This document shows, in pieces, positions 24,884 to 34,356 of a DNA stretch of 53,213 nucleotides; the first letter of the stretch is position 1; the number at the start of each line of letters is the position of its first letter. Source of the DNA: Niveispirillum sp. (GTDB lineage: Bacteria; Pseudomonadota; Alphaproteobacteria; Azospirillales; Azospirillaceae); contig NZ_JAGOGJ010000039.1 in NCBI RefSeq assembly GCF_017996735.1, forward strand, positions 1 through 53,213, read 5' to 3'. The notes beneath the pieces were generated by a model, which was not told where the DNA came from, did no database searches, and was given only the letters and a program-made list of their open reading frames with translations. The translations under genes and the position numbers were made by a program.

Positions 24884-25996
24884 ATGATGCCGCCCATGAC
24901 GGACACGGCCCAGAACCCCCTGTTGAAAGACCTGCTTGGCACCGCGGCCTTGGCAAGGATCGCCATGGCGGGCGAACAGGCCTCCCCCCGCTTCGATCCC
25001 GGCCGGTTCCAGCGCGCGCTGGGCGATGATTTCCCGGACCTGTCGATCATGGAACGGGTGCGCCGTATCGGCGACGCGCTGCATGCCGCCCTGCCCCTGC
25101 CCTTCCCCGATGCTGTCGGCATCGTGCGGACCATGGGGCCGCTGGTGGAACGGGGGTTCCAGGCCGTCGCCCTGTCCGAATATGTGGCGCGCCATGGGCT
25201 GGACGATGTCGAGGGATCGATGGCGGCCCTGGCCGACCTGACAGGGTTCGGCAGCTCGGAATTCGCCGTGCGGCCCTTCCTGATCCGCTATCCGGACACC
25301 GCCCTGGCCACCATGCGCGGCTGGGCCGGCAGCGGGGATGAGCATGTGCGGCGGCTGTCCAGCGAGGGCACGCGTCCCCGCCTGCCCTGGGCCACCCGCA
25401 TCCCGGCGCTGACGGCCGATCCGGAACTGGCGGCCCCCATCCTGGAAAGGCTGAAGGCCGATCCCAGCCCCTATGTCCGCAAATCCGTGGCGAACCACCT
25501 GAACGACATCACCTACCGGCATCCCGACTGGGCGCTGGCGATGATGGAAGGCTGGGCCGGAAAGGACGCGCATACCGGCTGGATCATCCGCCACGCCCTG
25601 CGCAGCCTGATCAAGGCCGGGCATCCCAGGGCCCTGACCCTGGTCGGCGCGGCCGGAACGGTGGCGGTGGAGGTGGCATCGTTCACAGTGACGCCATCCG
25701 CCCTGCGGCTGGGGGACCGGCTGCAGATTGCGGCGGATATCGTCTCCACCGGCACACAGGCACAGCGGCTGGTCGTCGATTACCGCGTCCATTATGCCCG
25801 CCCCGGCGGCAAGGCGTCGGGCAAGGTGTTCAAGCTGAAGACCGTGGACCTTCCCCCCGCCGGCCGCACGCGGCTGGAGATCAGCCAGGTGATCCGCGAC
25901 TTCTCCACCCGCAAGCACCATCCCGGCGCCCACCGGGTGGACCTGATCATCAATGGCACCGTTCGGGGGGAAGGTGTTTTCGACCTGCTGGCCTGA
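24884..25996 (+). CDS. DNA alkylation repair protein (AlkD-like HEAT-repeat family)
   Basis: About 370 residues of helical HEAT-like repeats characteristic of the AlkC/AlkD alkylpurine glycosylase superfamily. Typical elements are RRLSSEGTRPRLPWATRIPAL, YVRKSVANHLNDITYRHPD and GWIIRHALRSLIKAGHPRAL. The C-terminal 110 residues form a beta-rich domain (VEVASFTVTPSALRLGD to VDLIINGTV) seen in the AlkC-like branch. It should remove alkylated purines from DNA. The start is uncertain among ATG 24884, 24887 and 24896, with no clear ribosome site. Confidence 0.8.
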   Translation: MMPPMTDTAQNPLLKDLLGTAALARIAMAGEQASPRFDPGRFQRALGDDFPDLSIMERVRRIGDALHAALPLPFPDAVGIVRTMGPLVERGFQAVALSEYVARHGLDDVEGSMAALADLTGFGSSEFAVRPFLIRYPDTALATMRGWAGSGDEHVRRLSSEGTRPRLPWATRIPALTADPELAAPILERLKADPSPYVRKSVANHLNDITYRHPDWALAMMEGWAGKDAHTGWIIRHALRSLIKAGHPRALTLVGAAGTVAVEVASFTVTPSALRLGDRLQIAADIVSTGTQAQRLVVDYRVHYARPGGKASGKVFKLKTVDLPPAGRTRLEISQVIRDFSTRKHHPGAHRVDLIINGTVRGEGVFDLLA

Positions 25997-26045
25997 AAGG
26001 GGGCCGAACCCCACCCCCAGGCCAGCTAAGCCTTATACCAGCTGC

Positions 26046-26181
26046 ACGAAATCATGACCGGTGGTCAAGTTTTCGTACCCCTCAATCGCCGGCGGGCGCA
26101 TCCGCGCCCTTGGCTTCGCGGCATGGGCCGCGCGGCGGCAGTCGCCGCCGTACCATCGGTCAAGAATTTTGACCGATGGTA
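26046..26181. repeat. Interspersed palindromic repeat, copy B (inverted)
   Basis: Same element as at 44.0 kb in opposite orientation: an imperfect ACGAAATCATGACC hairpin at the left, the conserved GC-rich core containing CTTGGCT and GGCGGCAGTCGCCGCCG, and a perfect 13-bp palindrome TACCATCGGTCAA/TTGACCGATGGTA (26151-26181) that touches the stop codon of the aldolase gene. It may serve as that operon's terminator. Confidence 0.75.
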
Positions 26182-27201
26182 TTATTTCACCATATCCAGC
26201 GCCACATCGACGATCATGTCCTCCTGACCACCCACCATCTTGCGCCGGCCCAGTTCCACCAGGATGGAGCGTGTGTCCAGCCCGTGTTCGGCCGCCGCCT
26301 TTTCCGCATGGCGCAGGAAGCTGGAATAGATCCCGGCATAGCCCAGCGACAGCGTCTCCCGGTCCACGCGCACGGGCCGGTCCTGCAGCGGCCGCACCAG
26401 TTCCTCAGCCGCGTCCATCAGGGCGTAGAGGTCGCAGCCATGGTTCCAGCCCATGCGATCCGCCGCCGCGATGAACACTTCCAGCGGCGCGTTGCCGGCC
26501 CCGGCACCCATGCCGGCCAGACTGGCATCCACACGGACAGCGCCGTTCTGGACAGCCACGATGGAGTTGGCCACGCCCAGCGACAGGTTGTGGTGCGCAT
26601 GCACGCCGCGCTGCGTCTCCGGCTTCAGCACCCGGTCATAGGCGCGCAGGCGGGCGGCATATTCGTCCATGTTCATGGCCCCGCCGCTGTCGGTGACATA
26701 GACGCAGTGCGCGCCATAATCCTCCATCAGCTTGGCCTGCTTCGCCAGGGCATCCGGTTCCGACATGTGGCTCATCATCAGGAAGCCGGACACATCCATG
26801 CCCAGCGACCGCGCCGCCTCGATATGCTGTTTGGAGACGTCGGCCTCGGTGCAATGGGTGGCGATGCGCACCGACCGCACACCCAGATCATAGGCATGTT
26901 TCAGGTCATGCACGGTACCGATGCCCGGCAGCAGCAGGGTGGTCAGTACCGAATGCTCCAGCACCTCCGCCACCGCCGCGATCCATTCCCAATCGGTATG
27001 GGCGCCGAAGCCGTAATTGAAGCTGGAACCGTTCAAGCCATCGCCATGCGCCACCTCGATGGCATCGACCTTGGCCCGGTCCAGGGCCTTGGCGATGGCG
27101 CGCACATGGTCCAGGCCGTACTGGTGGCGGATGGCATGCATGCCGTCACGCAGGGTCACGTCCTGGATGTAAAGCTTGGTCTTGGTGGGGTCGAGGCTCA
27201 T
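26182..27201 (-). CDS. 4-hydroxy-2-oxovalerate aldolase
   Basis: Class II metal-dependent aldolase of the DmpG/BphI/MhpE family, 339 residues, splitting 4-hydroxy-2-oxovalerate into pyruvate and acetaldehyde. Seen: the HMGL-like barrel start [16 protein letters not shown] (catalytic Arg-Asp), [22 protein letters not shown], the metal-binding [12 protein letters not shown], and the C-terminal communication domain. It shares ATGA with the acetaldehyde dehydrogenase gene, as expected for the bifunctional complex in which acetaldehyde is channelled. It ends against repeat copy B. Confidence 0.95.
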   Translation of the reverse strand: MSLDPTKTKLYIQDVTLRDGMHAIRHQYGLDHVRAIAKALDRAKVDAIEVAHGDGLNGSSFNYGFGAHTDWEWIAAVAEVLEHSVLTTLLLPGIGTVHDLKHAYDLGVRSVRIATHCTEADVSKQHIEAARSLGMDVSGFLMMSHMSEPDALAKQAKLMEDYGAHCVYVTDSGGAMNMDEYAARLRAYDRVLKPETQRGVHAHHNLSLGVANSIVAVQNGAVRVDASLAGMGAGAGNAPLEVFIAAADRMGWNHGCDLYALMDAAEELVRPLQDRPVRVDRETLSLGYAGIYSSFLRHAEKAAAEHGLDTRSILVELGRRKMVGGQEDMIVDVALDMVK

Positions 27202-28139
27202 GCCGCCACTCCTTCCTTCATGCGCGCCGCGATCCGTTCGGCCGTGCGCAACGCTGCCGAGGTCATGATGTCCAGGTTACCGGCATAGGCCGGCAGGTAA
27301 TGCGCCGCCCCTTCCACCTCCAGGAACACGGTGACCTTCAGGCCGGTGAAATCGCCACCCATTTCGGGGATATGCAGGGGCCGGTTCGACCCGATATGCT
27401 CGAACTGCACCGCCTGTTTCAGGCGATAGCCGGGCACATAGGTCCGCACCTCCTCCACCATGGCCGCCACGCTGTCGGCAATGGCCTGACGGTCGCCCTC
27501 CTCGGCCAGGCAATAGACCGTGTCGCGCATGATCAGGGGCGGTTCGGCGGGGTTCAGGATGATGATGGCCTTGCCGCGCGTGGCCCCGCCGACATCGACG
27601 ATGGCCTGGCTGGTCGTCTCCGTGAACTCGTCGATATTGGCGCGCGTGCCGGGACCGGCGCTCTTGGAGGAGATGGAGGCCACGATCTCCCCGTAATGCA
27701 CCTTCGCCACCCGGTTGACGGCATGCACCATGGGGATCGTCGCCTGCCCGCCACAGGTCACCATGTTGACATTGGGCGCATCCAGATGCGCCATGCCGTT
27801 GACGGGCGGAATGACATAGGGACCGATGGCCGCCGGCGTCAGGTCGATCACCCGTTTGCCATGGGCGCGCAGTACCGCATCGTGCCGCTTGTGCGCCCCG
27901 GCGGAGGTGGCGTCGAACACGATGTCGATCTGCTTGAATTCCGGCATCGCCACCAGACCGTCGATCCCGCCGGCCGTGATGGGCACACCCAGGCGCTGCG
28001 CCCGCTTCAACCCGTCCGATTCCGGATCGATGCCGACAAAGGCGCCCATTTCCAGCACCTTGGACAGGCGCATCACCTTGATCATCAGGTCGGTGCCGAT
28101 ATTGCCCGACCCGATGATCGCCACTTTTGTCTTGTTCAT
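27198..28139 (-). CDS. Acetaldehyde dehydrogenase (acylating)
   Basis: Partner of the aldolase in the DmpF/BphJ/MhpF family, 313 residues, oxidising acetaldehyde to acetyl-CoA with NAD. Visible: an N-terminal Rossmann motif [29 protein letters not shown], the catalytic cysteine in [12 protein letters not shown], and [17 protein letters not shown]. The start at 28139 (MNKTKVAI) has GGGAAGG upstream; the longer frame is rejected because it has no conserved sequence. It is the first gene of the pair and is divergent from an IclR regulator. Confidence 0.95.
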   Translation of the reverse strand: MNKTKVAIIGSGNIGTDLMIKVMRLSKVLEMGAFVGIDPESDGLKRAQRLGVPITAGGIDGLVAMPEFKQIDIVFDATSAGAHKRHDAVLRAHGKRVIDLTPAAIGPYVIPPVNGMAHLDAPNVNMVTCGGQATIPMVHAVNRVAKVHYGEIVASISSKSAGPGTRANIDEFTETTSQAIVDVGGATRGKAIIILNPAEPPLIMRDTVYCLAEEGDRQAIADSVAAMVEEVRTYVPGYRLKQAVQFEHIGSNRPLHIPEMGGDFTGLKVTVFLEVEGAAHYLPAYAGNLDIMTSAALRTAERIAARMKEGVAA

Positions 28140-28255
28140 GCCAAAGCCTTCCCACGCGAAGGAACAGGGCCGCCGGCCGGCCGGGAAGCGGCGGCGGGCG
28201 GTGAAGAATCCATAATGGATGGAACCAGTTGGCACCAGCCGGGGGGTCTGCTACA

Positions 28256-28272
28256 TTCTCACATCATGAGAA
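28256..28272. promoter_or_regulatory. Palindrome overlapping the iclR start codon
   Basis: TTCTCA-CATCA-TGAGAA is a perfect 6+6 inverted repeat whose right half includes the regulator's ATG (28266). It lies in the divergent promoter with the acetaldehyde dehydrogenase gene and would suit autoregulation. Confidence 0.5.
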
Positions 28273-29024
28273 AAGGCACGCCCCAGATCACATCTCTGGT
28301 CCGGACACTGAACATGCTGGAGGCGGTGATCGCCGATGGCGGGCGGTCGTCCGTTTCCGACATCGCGCGGCAGATCGACATGCCGGTGGCGACGGCCCAC
28401 CGCCAGGTGCTGACCCTGGTGGAGACAGGGTTTCTGGCGCCGTCCGGACGGGGACGCCACGTCGCGGGCGGACGGCTGCTGACCATGGCCCACCGGCTGG
28501 ACGAGAAGCAGGCCATCGTGAACATCGCGGCTTCCTTCATCCACCGGCTGGCCGTGCAGGTCCGCTGCACTGTCCAGCTCGGCACGTATGAGAATGAGAT
28601 GGTGACCTACCGGATCAAGGCGGGGCGCGGATCAAAAAGCCTGTTCACCCGCGTCGGCATGCAGTTGGAGGCCTATTGCTCCGGCATCGGCAAGGTGCTG
28701 CTGGCCCATCTGCATGATGAGGAGCGGGAGGCCTATCTGGCTGCTGGCCCCTTCGTCCCGCTGACACAGAACACCATAACCGACCCGGCCGCCCTGCGCG
28801 ACGAACTGGCACTGGTTCGCACACGCGGTTATGCGTTCGACGATGGGGAGGTGGCGCTGGACATACGGTGTCTGGCCGTGCCGATCCGCCGGCGCGATGG
28901 CACGGCACCGGCCGCGATATCCGCGTCACAAATCGCCACGGACCGCCATCGCCTGCCCGACGAACAGTTGCTGCCGCTGATGCTGGAAACCGCGCGGCAG
29001 ATCGAACAGCGGGCCTTCGGCTGA
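28266..29024 (+). CDS. IclR-family transcriptional regulator
   Basis: A 252-residue regulator with an N-terminal winged helix (SLVRTLNMLEAVIADGG, VSDIARQIDMPVATAHRQVLTLVETGFL) and a C-terminal effector domain (CSGIGKVLLAHL, ALVRTRGYAFDDGEVALDIRCLAVPIRRRDG). The family commonly controls aromatic-acid and related catabolism. It is divergent from the aldolase/dehydrogenase pair and directly abuts, end to end, the reductase gene on the other strand with no spacer. Likely local activator or repressor of this catabolic cluster. Confidence 0.92.
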   Translation: MRKGTPQITSLVRTLNMLEAVIADGGRSSVSDIARQIDMPVATAHRQVLTLVETGFLAPSGRGRHVAGGRLLTMAHRLDEKQAIVNIAASFIHRLAVQVRCTVQLGTYENEMVTYRIKAGRGSKSLFTRVGMQLEAYCSGIGKVLLAHLHDEEREAYLAAGPFVPLTQNTITDPAALRDELALVRTRGYAFDDGEVALDIRCLAVPIRRRDGTAPAAISASQIATDRHRLPDEQLLPLMLETARQIEQRAFG

Positions 29025-29963
29025 TCAATAACCGCGGGCGCGGTCCACGACATTGTGCAGCGGTTCGCCACGCCGGTGCCGGTCGATATTGGCGGCCACG
29101 ATGCGGGACGCCGTTCCCGGATGGGTCAGGGCCGCCGCATGCGGGACAACCGTGATCTTCGGATGGGTCCAGAACGGATGCGCCGCCGGCAGCGGCTCCA
29201 CCGCGAACACATCGAGCGTGGCCCCCGCCAGATGGCCGGCATCCAGCAGCGGGACAAGGTCATCCTCCACCAGATGCCCGCCCCGTGCGGCATTGATCAG
29301 ATAGGCGCCCTTCGGCAGGGCGGACAGGGTGCGGCGGTTCAGGATGCCGCGCGTCTGGTCCGTCAGGGGCAGCAGACAGACCAGGATATCGGCCTGGGCC
29401 AGGAACGCGTCCAGTTGTTCTGCCCCGGCAAAGCCGCGCACACCGGGCAGGTCCTTGGCCGTCCGGCTCCACCCCGCCACATCGAACCCGAACCCGGCCA
29501 GCGCCCGGGCACAGGCCGCCCCCAATTCACCCAGCCCCAGGATGCCGACCCGCCGTTCGGACGGCAGAAGCTGCGGCAGTTGCTTCCACATCCCCGCCCT
29601 TTGCTGCGCCTCATAATCGGGCATGCACCGGTGATAATGCAGCACCCGCATCACCACGAACTCCACCATGCCGGTGACCAGCGTGGGATCGACCATGCGC
29701 ACCAGCGGGATATGGTCGGGCAGGGTCGTGTCGGTCAGCACATGGTCGACCCCGGCGCCCAGCGAGAAGATGACCTTCAGGTTGGGCAGGTCGGACAGGA
29801 TGCCCGCCGGCTGTTTCCAGACAAAAGCGTACTCAATCTCCGCCTTGTCCCCCGTTGCCGGCCACAGGCGCAGGTCGATGCCCGGCCAGGCCGCCGTCAG
29901 CGCCGCCACCCAGTCTTCCTGATCAACGGTGGGGCAGGCATAGAGCAGCACGGGCGGTTTCAT
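29025..29963 (-). CDS. Glyoxylate/hydroxypyruvate reductase A-like 2-hydroxyacid dehydrogenase
   Basis: D-isomer-specific 2-hydroxyacid dehydrogenase of the GhrA type, 312 residues. Seen: FSLGAGVDH, the Rossmann motif VGILGLGELGAACARALAGFG with WSRT as the NADP-type dinucleotide loop, LLPLTDQTRGILN, INAARGGHLVEDDLV with the catalytic Arg, DVFAVEPLP with the catalytic Glu, and PHAAALTHP with the catalytic His. It reduces glyoxylate, hydroxypyruvate or another 2-oxoacid. Start ATG 29963 has AAAGGATG upstream. Divergent from the FAH-family gene. Confidence 0.9.
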   Translation of the reverse strand: MKPPVLLYACPTVDQEDWVAALTAAWPGIDLRLWPATGDKAEIEYAFVWKQPAGILSDLPNLKVIFSLGAGVDHVLTDTTLPDHIPLVRMVDPTLVTGMVEFVVMRVLHYHRCMPDYEAQQRAGMWKQLPQLLPSERRVGILGLGELGAACARALAGFGFDVAGWSRTAKDLPGVRGFAGAEQLDAFLAQADILVCLLPLTDQTRGILNRRTLSALPKGAYLINAARGGHLVEDDLVPLLDAGHLAGATLDVFAVEPLPAAHPFWTHPKITVVPHAAALTHPGTASRIVAANIDRHRRGEPLHNVVDRARGY

Positions 29964-30116
29964 GACAACATCCTTTCTGGCCAGGGGCGGGCGACCATAT
30001 GTCAGGCATTATCTTGATGAAACAGGAATGCCCATGGAAGGCTGCTTGACGGGAGAAGACGCACGGCCGAACGTGGCCGCAACCGCTTGCGCCCCTCCGC
30101 CCCCCATGGATCAATC

Positions 30117-30773
30117 ATGTCCGCGTTCATCATCAATCCACCAGACCCCGTCACCCTGCCCGTCGCGGGGATCGATGCCCGGTATCCCGTGGGACGCCTG
30201 TTCTGCGTCGGCCGCAACTATGCCGCCCATGCCCGCGAAATGGGGGCGAACGACCGGGAACCCCCCTTCTTCTTCATGAAGCCTGCCAACACCGTTCTGC
30301 CAGGGGGCGGCACCCTGGCCTATCCGCCCCGGACGGGGGACCTGCATCACGAGGTCGAACTGGTGGTGGCTCTTGGGCCGGAGGGCACGATCTTCGGCTA
30401 TGGCGTCGGGCTGGACATGACACGCCGCGATCTGCAGGGGGAGGCCAAGAAAGCCGGCAAGCCGTGGGACATGGGCAAGGTCTTCGACCATGCAGCCCCT
30501 GTCTCCGCCCTGGTGCCGGCCGCCTTGGTGCCCGACATTCGCCGGGGCCGCATCTGCCTGTCCGTGAATGGTGAAATCCGCCAGGATGGCGACCTTTCAG
30601 AGATGATCTGGACCGTCCCGGAAATCATTGCCGAACTGCGGCAGTTCATCAGCCTGCTGCCCGGCGACCTTATCTTCACGGGCACGCCGGCCGGCGTGGG
30701 GGCAACACAGCGCGGTGACCATCTGGTCGGAAGCGTGGAAGGTATCGGCGAACTGTCCGTACTGGTGGCATAG
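30117..30773 (+). CDS. Fumarylacetoacetate hydrolase-family enzyme
   Basis: A 218-residue single-domain FAH-family protein similar to FAHD1 / fumarylpyruvate hydrolase. It contains CVGRNYAAHAREMG, PFFFMKPANTVLPGG, the metal ligands in HHEVELVVALG (Glu-x-Glu) and GYGVGLDMTRRDLQ, and the family's C-terminal LLPGDLIFTGTPAGVGATQRGD. It hydrolyses or decarboxylates a 2,4-dioxoacid such as fumarylpyruvate, or has acylpyruvase activity. The ATG at 30117 is preferred over an upstream in-frame start. Its place near the aldolase pair suggests a ring-cleavage or acylpyruvate pathway. Confidence 0.88.
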   Translation: MSAFIINPPDPVTLPVAGIDARYPVGRLFCVGRNYAAHAREMGANDREPPFFFMKPANTVLPGGGTLAYPPRTGDLHHEVELVVALGPEGTIFGYGVGLDMTRRDLQGEAKKAGKPWDMGKVFDHAAPVSALVPAALVPDIRRGRICLSVNGEIRQDGDLSEMIWTVPEIIAELRQFISLLPGDLIFTGTPAGVGATQRGDHLVGSVEGIGELSVLVA

Positions 30774-30820
30774 AGCTAGGGCAGGCCGGGGCCACAGGCG
30801 ACGCCGACCTGCCGCTACCC

Positions 30821-32845
30821 TCACAGCGCCCTGAAGCGCACCGCCACGCCACCGCCCGACGCCATGTCCAGCGCCAGGCTGTCCTTCGACGTCACCACGC
30901 GCTTTTCCACCTTCAACGCCGTGGGGTTGGTGCGGTAATCGGCCCCAGCCCCATCGGCATAGATCTGGGCCTCATAACGCTTGCCCGGCGTCAGGAAATC
31001 CAGCGTCTGGGTCAGCTTGCGCGCCTCCTCGTCCGTCACGGCGCCCAGGAACCAATCCTTGCCGCCGCGCGGCTGGCGGGCCACCACGACATAGTCACCA
31101 ACCTCGGCCTGCAGGGTCCGGGACGTTTCCCAATCCGCCGCCACGTCGCGGATGAACTGGAACGCGTCGGGCCGCGCCTCATAATTCTCCGGCAGGTCGG
31201 CGGCCATCTGCACGGGGCTGTACAGCACCACATAAAGCGCCAGTTGCGTGGCCAGCGTCGATTGCACCCGTGCCTCGATCTTGTCCTTGCCATGCACGAT
31301 GTCGAAGATGCCGGGCGTGTAATCCATCGGCCCGGCCAGCAGGCGGGTGAAGGGCAGGATGGTCACATGTTCGGGCGGGTTGGTGGGCTTGCCCCAGGCG
31401 TTGAATTCCTGGCCCCGCGCCCCCTCCCGGCTGACCCAGTTCGGCCAGGTGCGGCGCAGGCCCGTATCCTTCACCGGCTCGTGTGTATTGACCGCGATCC
31501 TGTTGCGGGCCGCCGTTTCCACGACCTTCAGATGGTGGCGCACCATATACTGACCGGCGAACCATTGCTGGCCGCCCGTTTCGTCCAGGATGGTGCCGCT
31601 ATGTTTCACATAGCCGGTCTTCACCCGGTCCACACCGACCTTGCGGTACAGCGCCATGGCATCTTCCAACTGCTTTTCATAATTCACGACGGCGCCCGCC
31701 GTTTCGTGATGGCCGATCAGACCGGCGCCCTTTTCCTTGCCATAGGCAGCCAGGGCGGGCAGGTCGAAATCGGGATAGCTTTCGGTGAAGCTGAACTGGT
31801 CGCCATTGGCGATCCAGTCACCGTCCCAGCCCTTGTTCCACCCCTCCACCAGCACGCCGGTAAACCCGTACCTGGCCGCGAAATCCATGTAGCGCTTCAC
31901 ATTGGCGTTGTTGGCGCCATGGATCGGCCCGCTGCCCCAGGTGGATTTGTTCAGGTGCATCTCCCACCAGATGCCGACATATTTGCCGGGCCTGAACCAG
32001 GACACATCCCCCAGCTTGTTGGGTTCGTTGAGGTTCAGGGTGATGCGGCTGTCGGCCAGGGCCGCCGCGCTCTCCCCAATCAAAACGGTGCGCCAGGGCG
32101 TGGTGAAGGGTCCCATCTTGCGGGCCAGAACCCCGTCCGGCCAGGGCATCAGCTTCGCCGTCAGCGTCCCCGCCCCGTCGCCCGACAGCAGCATGGAGGG
32201 GAAATCCACCAAAGCCGCCTCGTGGATGGACAGGTGCAGACCGTTTTCGCCCTTGAGCGTCAGCGGCGTTTCGGCGGTGGTGATGCGGCGCGCGTCGGTC
32301 TTGGTATAAAGATACTCGTCCCGTTCCTCGCCTTGCGCCTGATACCACCAGGCGACCTGCGGGCCGACGGGCCGGAACTGCGTGCGCTCCGCCACCACGG
32401 CCACCTCCCGCCCCGCCGGGACGGCGCTGTAGGCATAGCGGAAACCGATACCGTCGTTGAACAGGCGGAAGGTGACATCGACATTGGCATTCAGCGGGGT
32501 ATCGCCGGCCAGGGTCACGGTCAGTTCGGTGTGGTTGTCGCGGATCAGGCGCTGTTCGCCCCAGGGCTGTTCCCAACTTGTGTCCGACGCCGCCCGCCGG
32601 GCACCCTTGATGGCGGTATAGCGGACGGGGGCCTCCCCCTTGAATTCCAGGCCCAGGGCGCCAGGGGCCAGCACGGCGGCCCCCTTGCGGTTCACCTCGT
32701 AAAAGGCCTGCCCCTCCTTCACGAAGACGCACAGCTCGATCAGCTTGTCCGGCGACTGCGCGCATTCGCGGTCGGCAGCCAGCGCCGGATTGGCGGCCCC
32801 CAGGGCGGCCAGCGAAGTGAGCAGCGTCAGGGAACGGAATCTCAT
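30821..32845 (-). CDS. Glycoside hydrolase family 97 (SusB-like alpha-glucosidase)
   Basis: Secreted or periplasmic GH97 enzyme of 674 residues. The start at 32845 gives a signal peptide (MRFRSLTLLTSLAALGAANPALAA) with AAAGAGG upstream. The N-terminal beta-sandwich has RLIRDNHTELTVTLAGD and VTFRLFNDGIGFRYAY. The barrel has GIWWEMHLNKSTWG, VEGWNKGWDGDW, NTHEPVKDTGLRRTWPN and GQEFNAWGK. Glutamates at the positions used by inverting SusB (in VEGWN, THEP and GQEF) are all present, so the inverting alpha-glucosidase subgroup is likely. It is the last gene of a halogenase-halogenase-GH97 operon beside a TonB receptor. Confidence 0.93.
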   Translation of the reverse strand: MRFRSLTLLTSLAALGAANPALAADRECAQSPDKLIELCVFVKEGQAFYEVNRKGAAVLAPGALGLEFKGEAPVRYTAIKGARRAASDTSWEQPWGEQRLIRDNHTELTVTLAGDTPLNANVDVTFRLFNDGIGFRYAYSAVPAGREVAVVAERTQFRPVGPQVAWWYQAQGEERDEYLYTKTDARRITTAETPLTLKGENGLHLSIHEAALVDFPSMLLSGDGAGTLTAKLMPWPDGVLARKMGPFTTPWRTVLIGESAAALADSRITLNLNEPNKLGDVSWFRPGKYVGIWWEMHLNKSTWGSGPIHGANNANVKRYMDFAARYGFTGVLVEGWNKGWDGDWIANGDQFSFTESYPDFDLPALAAYGKEKGAGLIGHHETAGAVVNYEKQLEDAMALYRKVGVDRVKTGYVKHSGTILDETGGQQWFAGQYMVRHHLKVVETAARNRIAVNTHEPVKDTGLRRTWPNWVSREGARGQEFNAWGKPTNPPEHVTILPFTRLLAGPMDYTPGIFDIVHGKDKIEARVQSTLATQLALYVVLYSPVQMAADLPENYEARPDAFQFIRDVAADWETSRTLQAEVGDYVVVARQPRGGKDWFLGAVTDEEARKLTQTLDFLTPGKRYEAQIYADGAGADYRTNPTALKVEKRVVTSKDSLALDMASGGGVAVRFRAL

Positions 32846-32892
32846 CAGGGGGGCCTCTTTGCTGAAATGAAACCGGTGGATCGGGGTCGGCA

Positions 32893-34356
32893 TCAGTCGC
32901 CCCGCAGATAGGCGTCGTGATCGGGCTGTTGCAAGACCCGATCCTTGACAAAGCCCAGCATGGCGCGCAGCCGGGCCTTCAATTCCTCCGCCGGGACAAG
33001 GTCCGTGACGGGTGACACGCTGTCGGGCATCAACCCGTGGCCGGCCAGGAAGGCACGCCAACTGTCGGGGGGCAGGTCATCCTCATCCCAGGGCGCCAGA
33101 TCACCCCGCGCCCGGAACAGGCAGAGACGGTGAAACAGATCGGCCGACAAGGGCAGTTCCCGCGCGCTGTCCCAGAAGGGGCCGGCATGGCGGGCCAGAT
33201 GGTAATGCAGGGTCTGGAAATCCCGCAGATGCGTGAAATGCGCCCGTGTCAGCCGGTTATATTCGACCCGCGCGGCGGCAAATCCCCTGTGCCGGGGAAA
33301 ATGCGCCAGCAGATGCACCAGCCCCTGTTGCAGGGCCAGCAGGTCAAGGTCGTGCAGCGGGTCCAGCCGCACGGCGGCGGCGCCCAGCGCCACGCAGTTC
33401 CCGTCCCAGGCCCGTGCGCGCAGGCCAGGAACGCTGCTGCGACCCACGGCGTCACCCGGCACAAAGCCGCACAGCGACGGCAGGCGGCGCAGCACATCCT
33501 GCTCCCCCGGTCCCGACCGCCACACGGCCGTCAGATAGGTGCCCGACTGCGCTGGCCGCAGCGCGATCCACCCTTGGTCGAAGCCCCGGACCTCGGCATA
33601 GGGGGGAAGGTGGGTCAATCGCGGTCCCCGCGCCGTCAGGACACGGTCGGCCGGAAAATCCCAAGTCTCCACGCCATTGTCCGGCCCGGCGATCAGCAGC
33701 GCATCCGTCCCCGTCAGGTCCAGGAAAAAGTCACCCTCCACCAGCCGGCCATCCTCCAGCCGCAGGGCCGTGATCAGGCCGGCCTGACGCATCACCGACA
33801 GGTCGCGCGTCGCAACAACGCCGACACCGGCGCGGATGGCCAGTTCCTTCAGCACCGCCGCATAGGGCAGGGCCGGCAGGTGATAGCCGTAATCGCTGCG
33901 TCCATATTGTTCGCTCTCCCCATCGGGGATGAACAGGCGGCCCTGCCGCGCGGCGGCGGCGGTCAGACTGAAATCTTCCAGCGGCACCGACATCCCATGG
34001 CGGCGGGCGCGCAGCCAGTAGGGGAAAAAATCCTGCCCCGCGATGGGCGACCCGAAGGCGCCGAACGGATGCAGGAAAGCCGGTACCGCCCCCGCCGCAT
34101 CGGCGAAGTTCCAGCCCAGCGTATAGGCCCCGCCCACCCGCGACAGCAGCCCGCGTTCATCCAGCCGCAACTGGTTATGCAGCGCCTCCAGCGCCGGCAG
34201 GCTGGCATGAAGGTCGCCCGTCCCCGCCTTGGCGGGCAGTTCCACGACGGTCACGCGCAGGCCCGATGGCGACAGGGCGCGGGCCAGGGTGGCGGCGGCC
34301 AGCCACAGGGGCGCGTCGCGCCCGGCAATGACCAGATGGTTGATCGGCTGGTTCAT
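32893..34356 (-). CDS. Degenerate tryptophan-halogenase-like protein
   Basis: A 487-residue paralogue of the adjacent intact halogenase, aligned along its length (HPFGAFGSP, YGYHLPALPYA, DFFLDLTGTD, RARAWDGNCVALG). Key residues are lost. The N-terminal FAD motif GxGxxG is replaced by VIAGRDAPLW. The catalytic Lys of the intact copy (Lys85) is Thr79 here, in an ungapped alignment. The WxWxIP motif reads WIALRP. The active-site Glu of PLEST is His (PLHDL). The frame is intact and it shares ATGA with the intact gene, so it is not a simple pseudogene. Likely a non-catalytic partner or a protein with a new function. Confidence 0.85.
   Translation of the reverse strand: MNQPINHLVIAGRDAPLWLAAATLARALSPSGLRVTVVELPAKAGTGDLHASLPALEALHNQLRLDERGLLSRVGGAYTLGWNFADAAGAVPAFLHPFGAFGSPIAGQDFFPYWLRARRHGMSVPLEDFSLTAAAARQGRLFIPDGESEQYGRSDYGYHLPALPYAAVLKELAIRAGVGVVATRDLSVMRQAGLITALRLEDGRLVEGDFFLDLTGTDALLIAGPDNGVETWDFPADRVLTARGPRLTHLPPYAEVRGFDQGWIALRPAQSGTYLTAVWRSGPGEQDVLRRLPSLCGFVPGDAVGRSSVPGLRARAWDGNCVALGAAAVRLDPLHDLDLLALQQGLVHLLAHFPRHRGFAAARVEYNRLTRAHFTHLRDFQTLHYHLARHAGPFWDSARELPLSADLFHRLCLFRARGDLAPWDEDDLPPDSWRAFLAGHGLMPDSVSPVTDLVPAEELKARLRAMLGFVKDRVLQQPDHDAYLRGD

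Noticed and set aside
27300..28265. Upstream extension of the IclR open frame (over 300 codons)
   Set aside because: It is antisense to the acetaldehyde dehydrogenase gene and has no family motif; the regulator begins at its own ATG 28266.
31244..32911. Long plus-strand frame of 555 codons opposite the GH97 gene
   Set aside because: It is a shadow frame of the high-GC coding strand; the GH97 motifs are unambiguous on the minus strand.
32893..34356. Degenerate halogenase as a frameshifted pseudogene
   Set aside because: The frame is intact over the full family length, the start overlaps the upstream gene normally, and structural segments are conserved.
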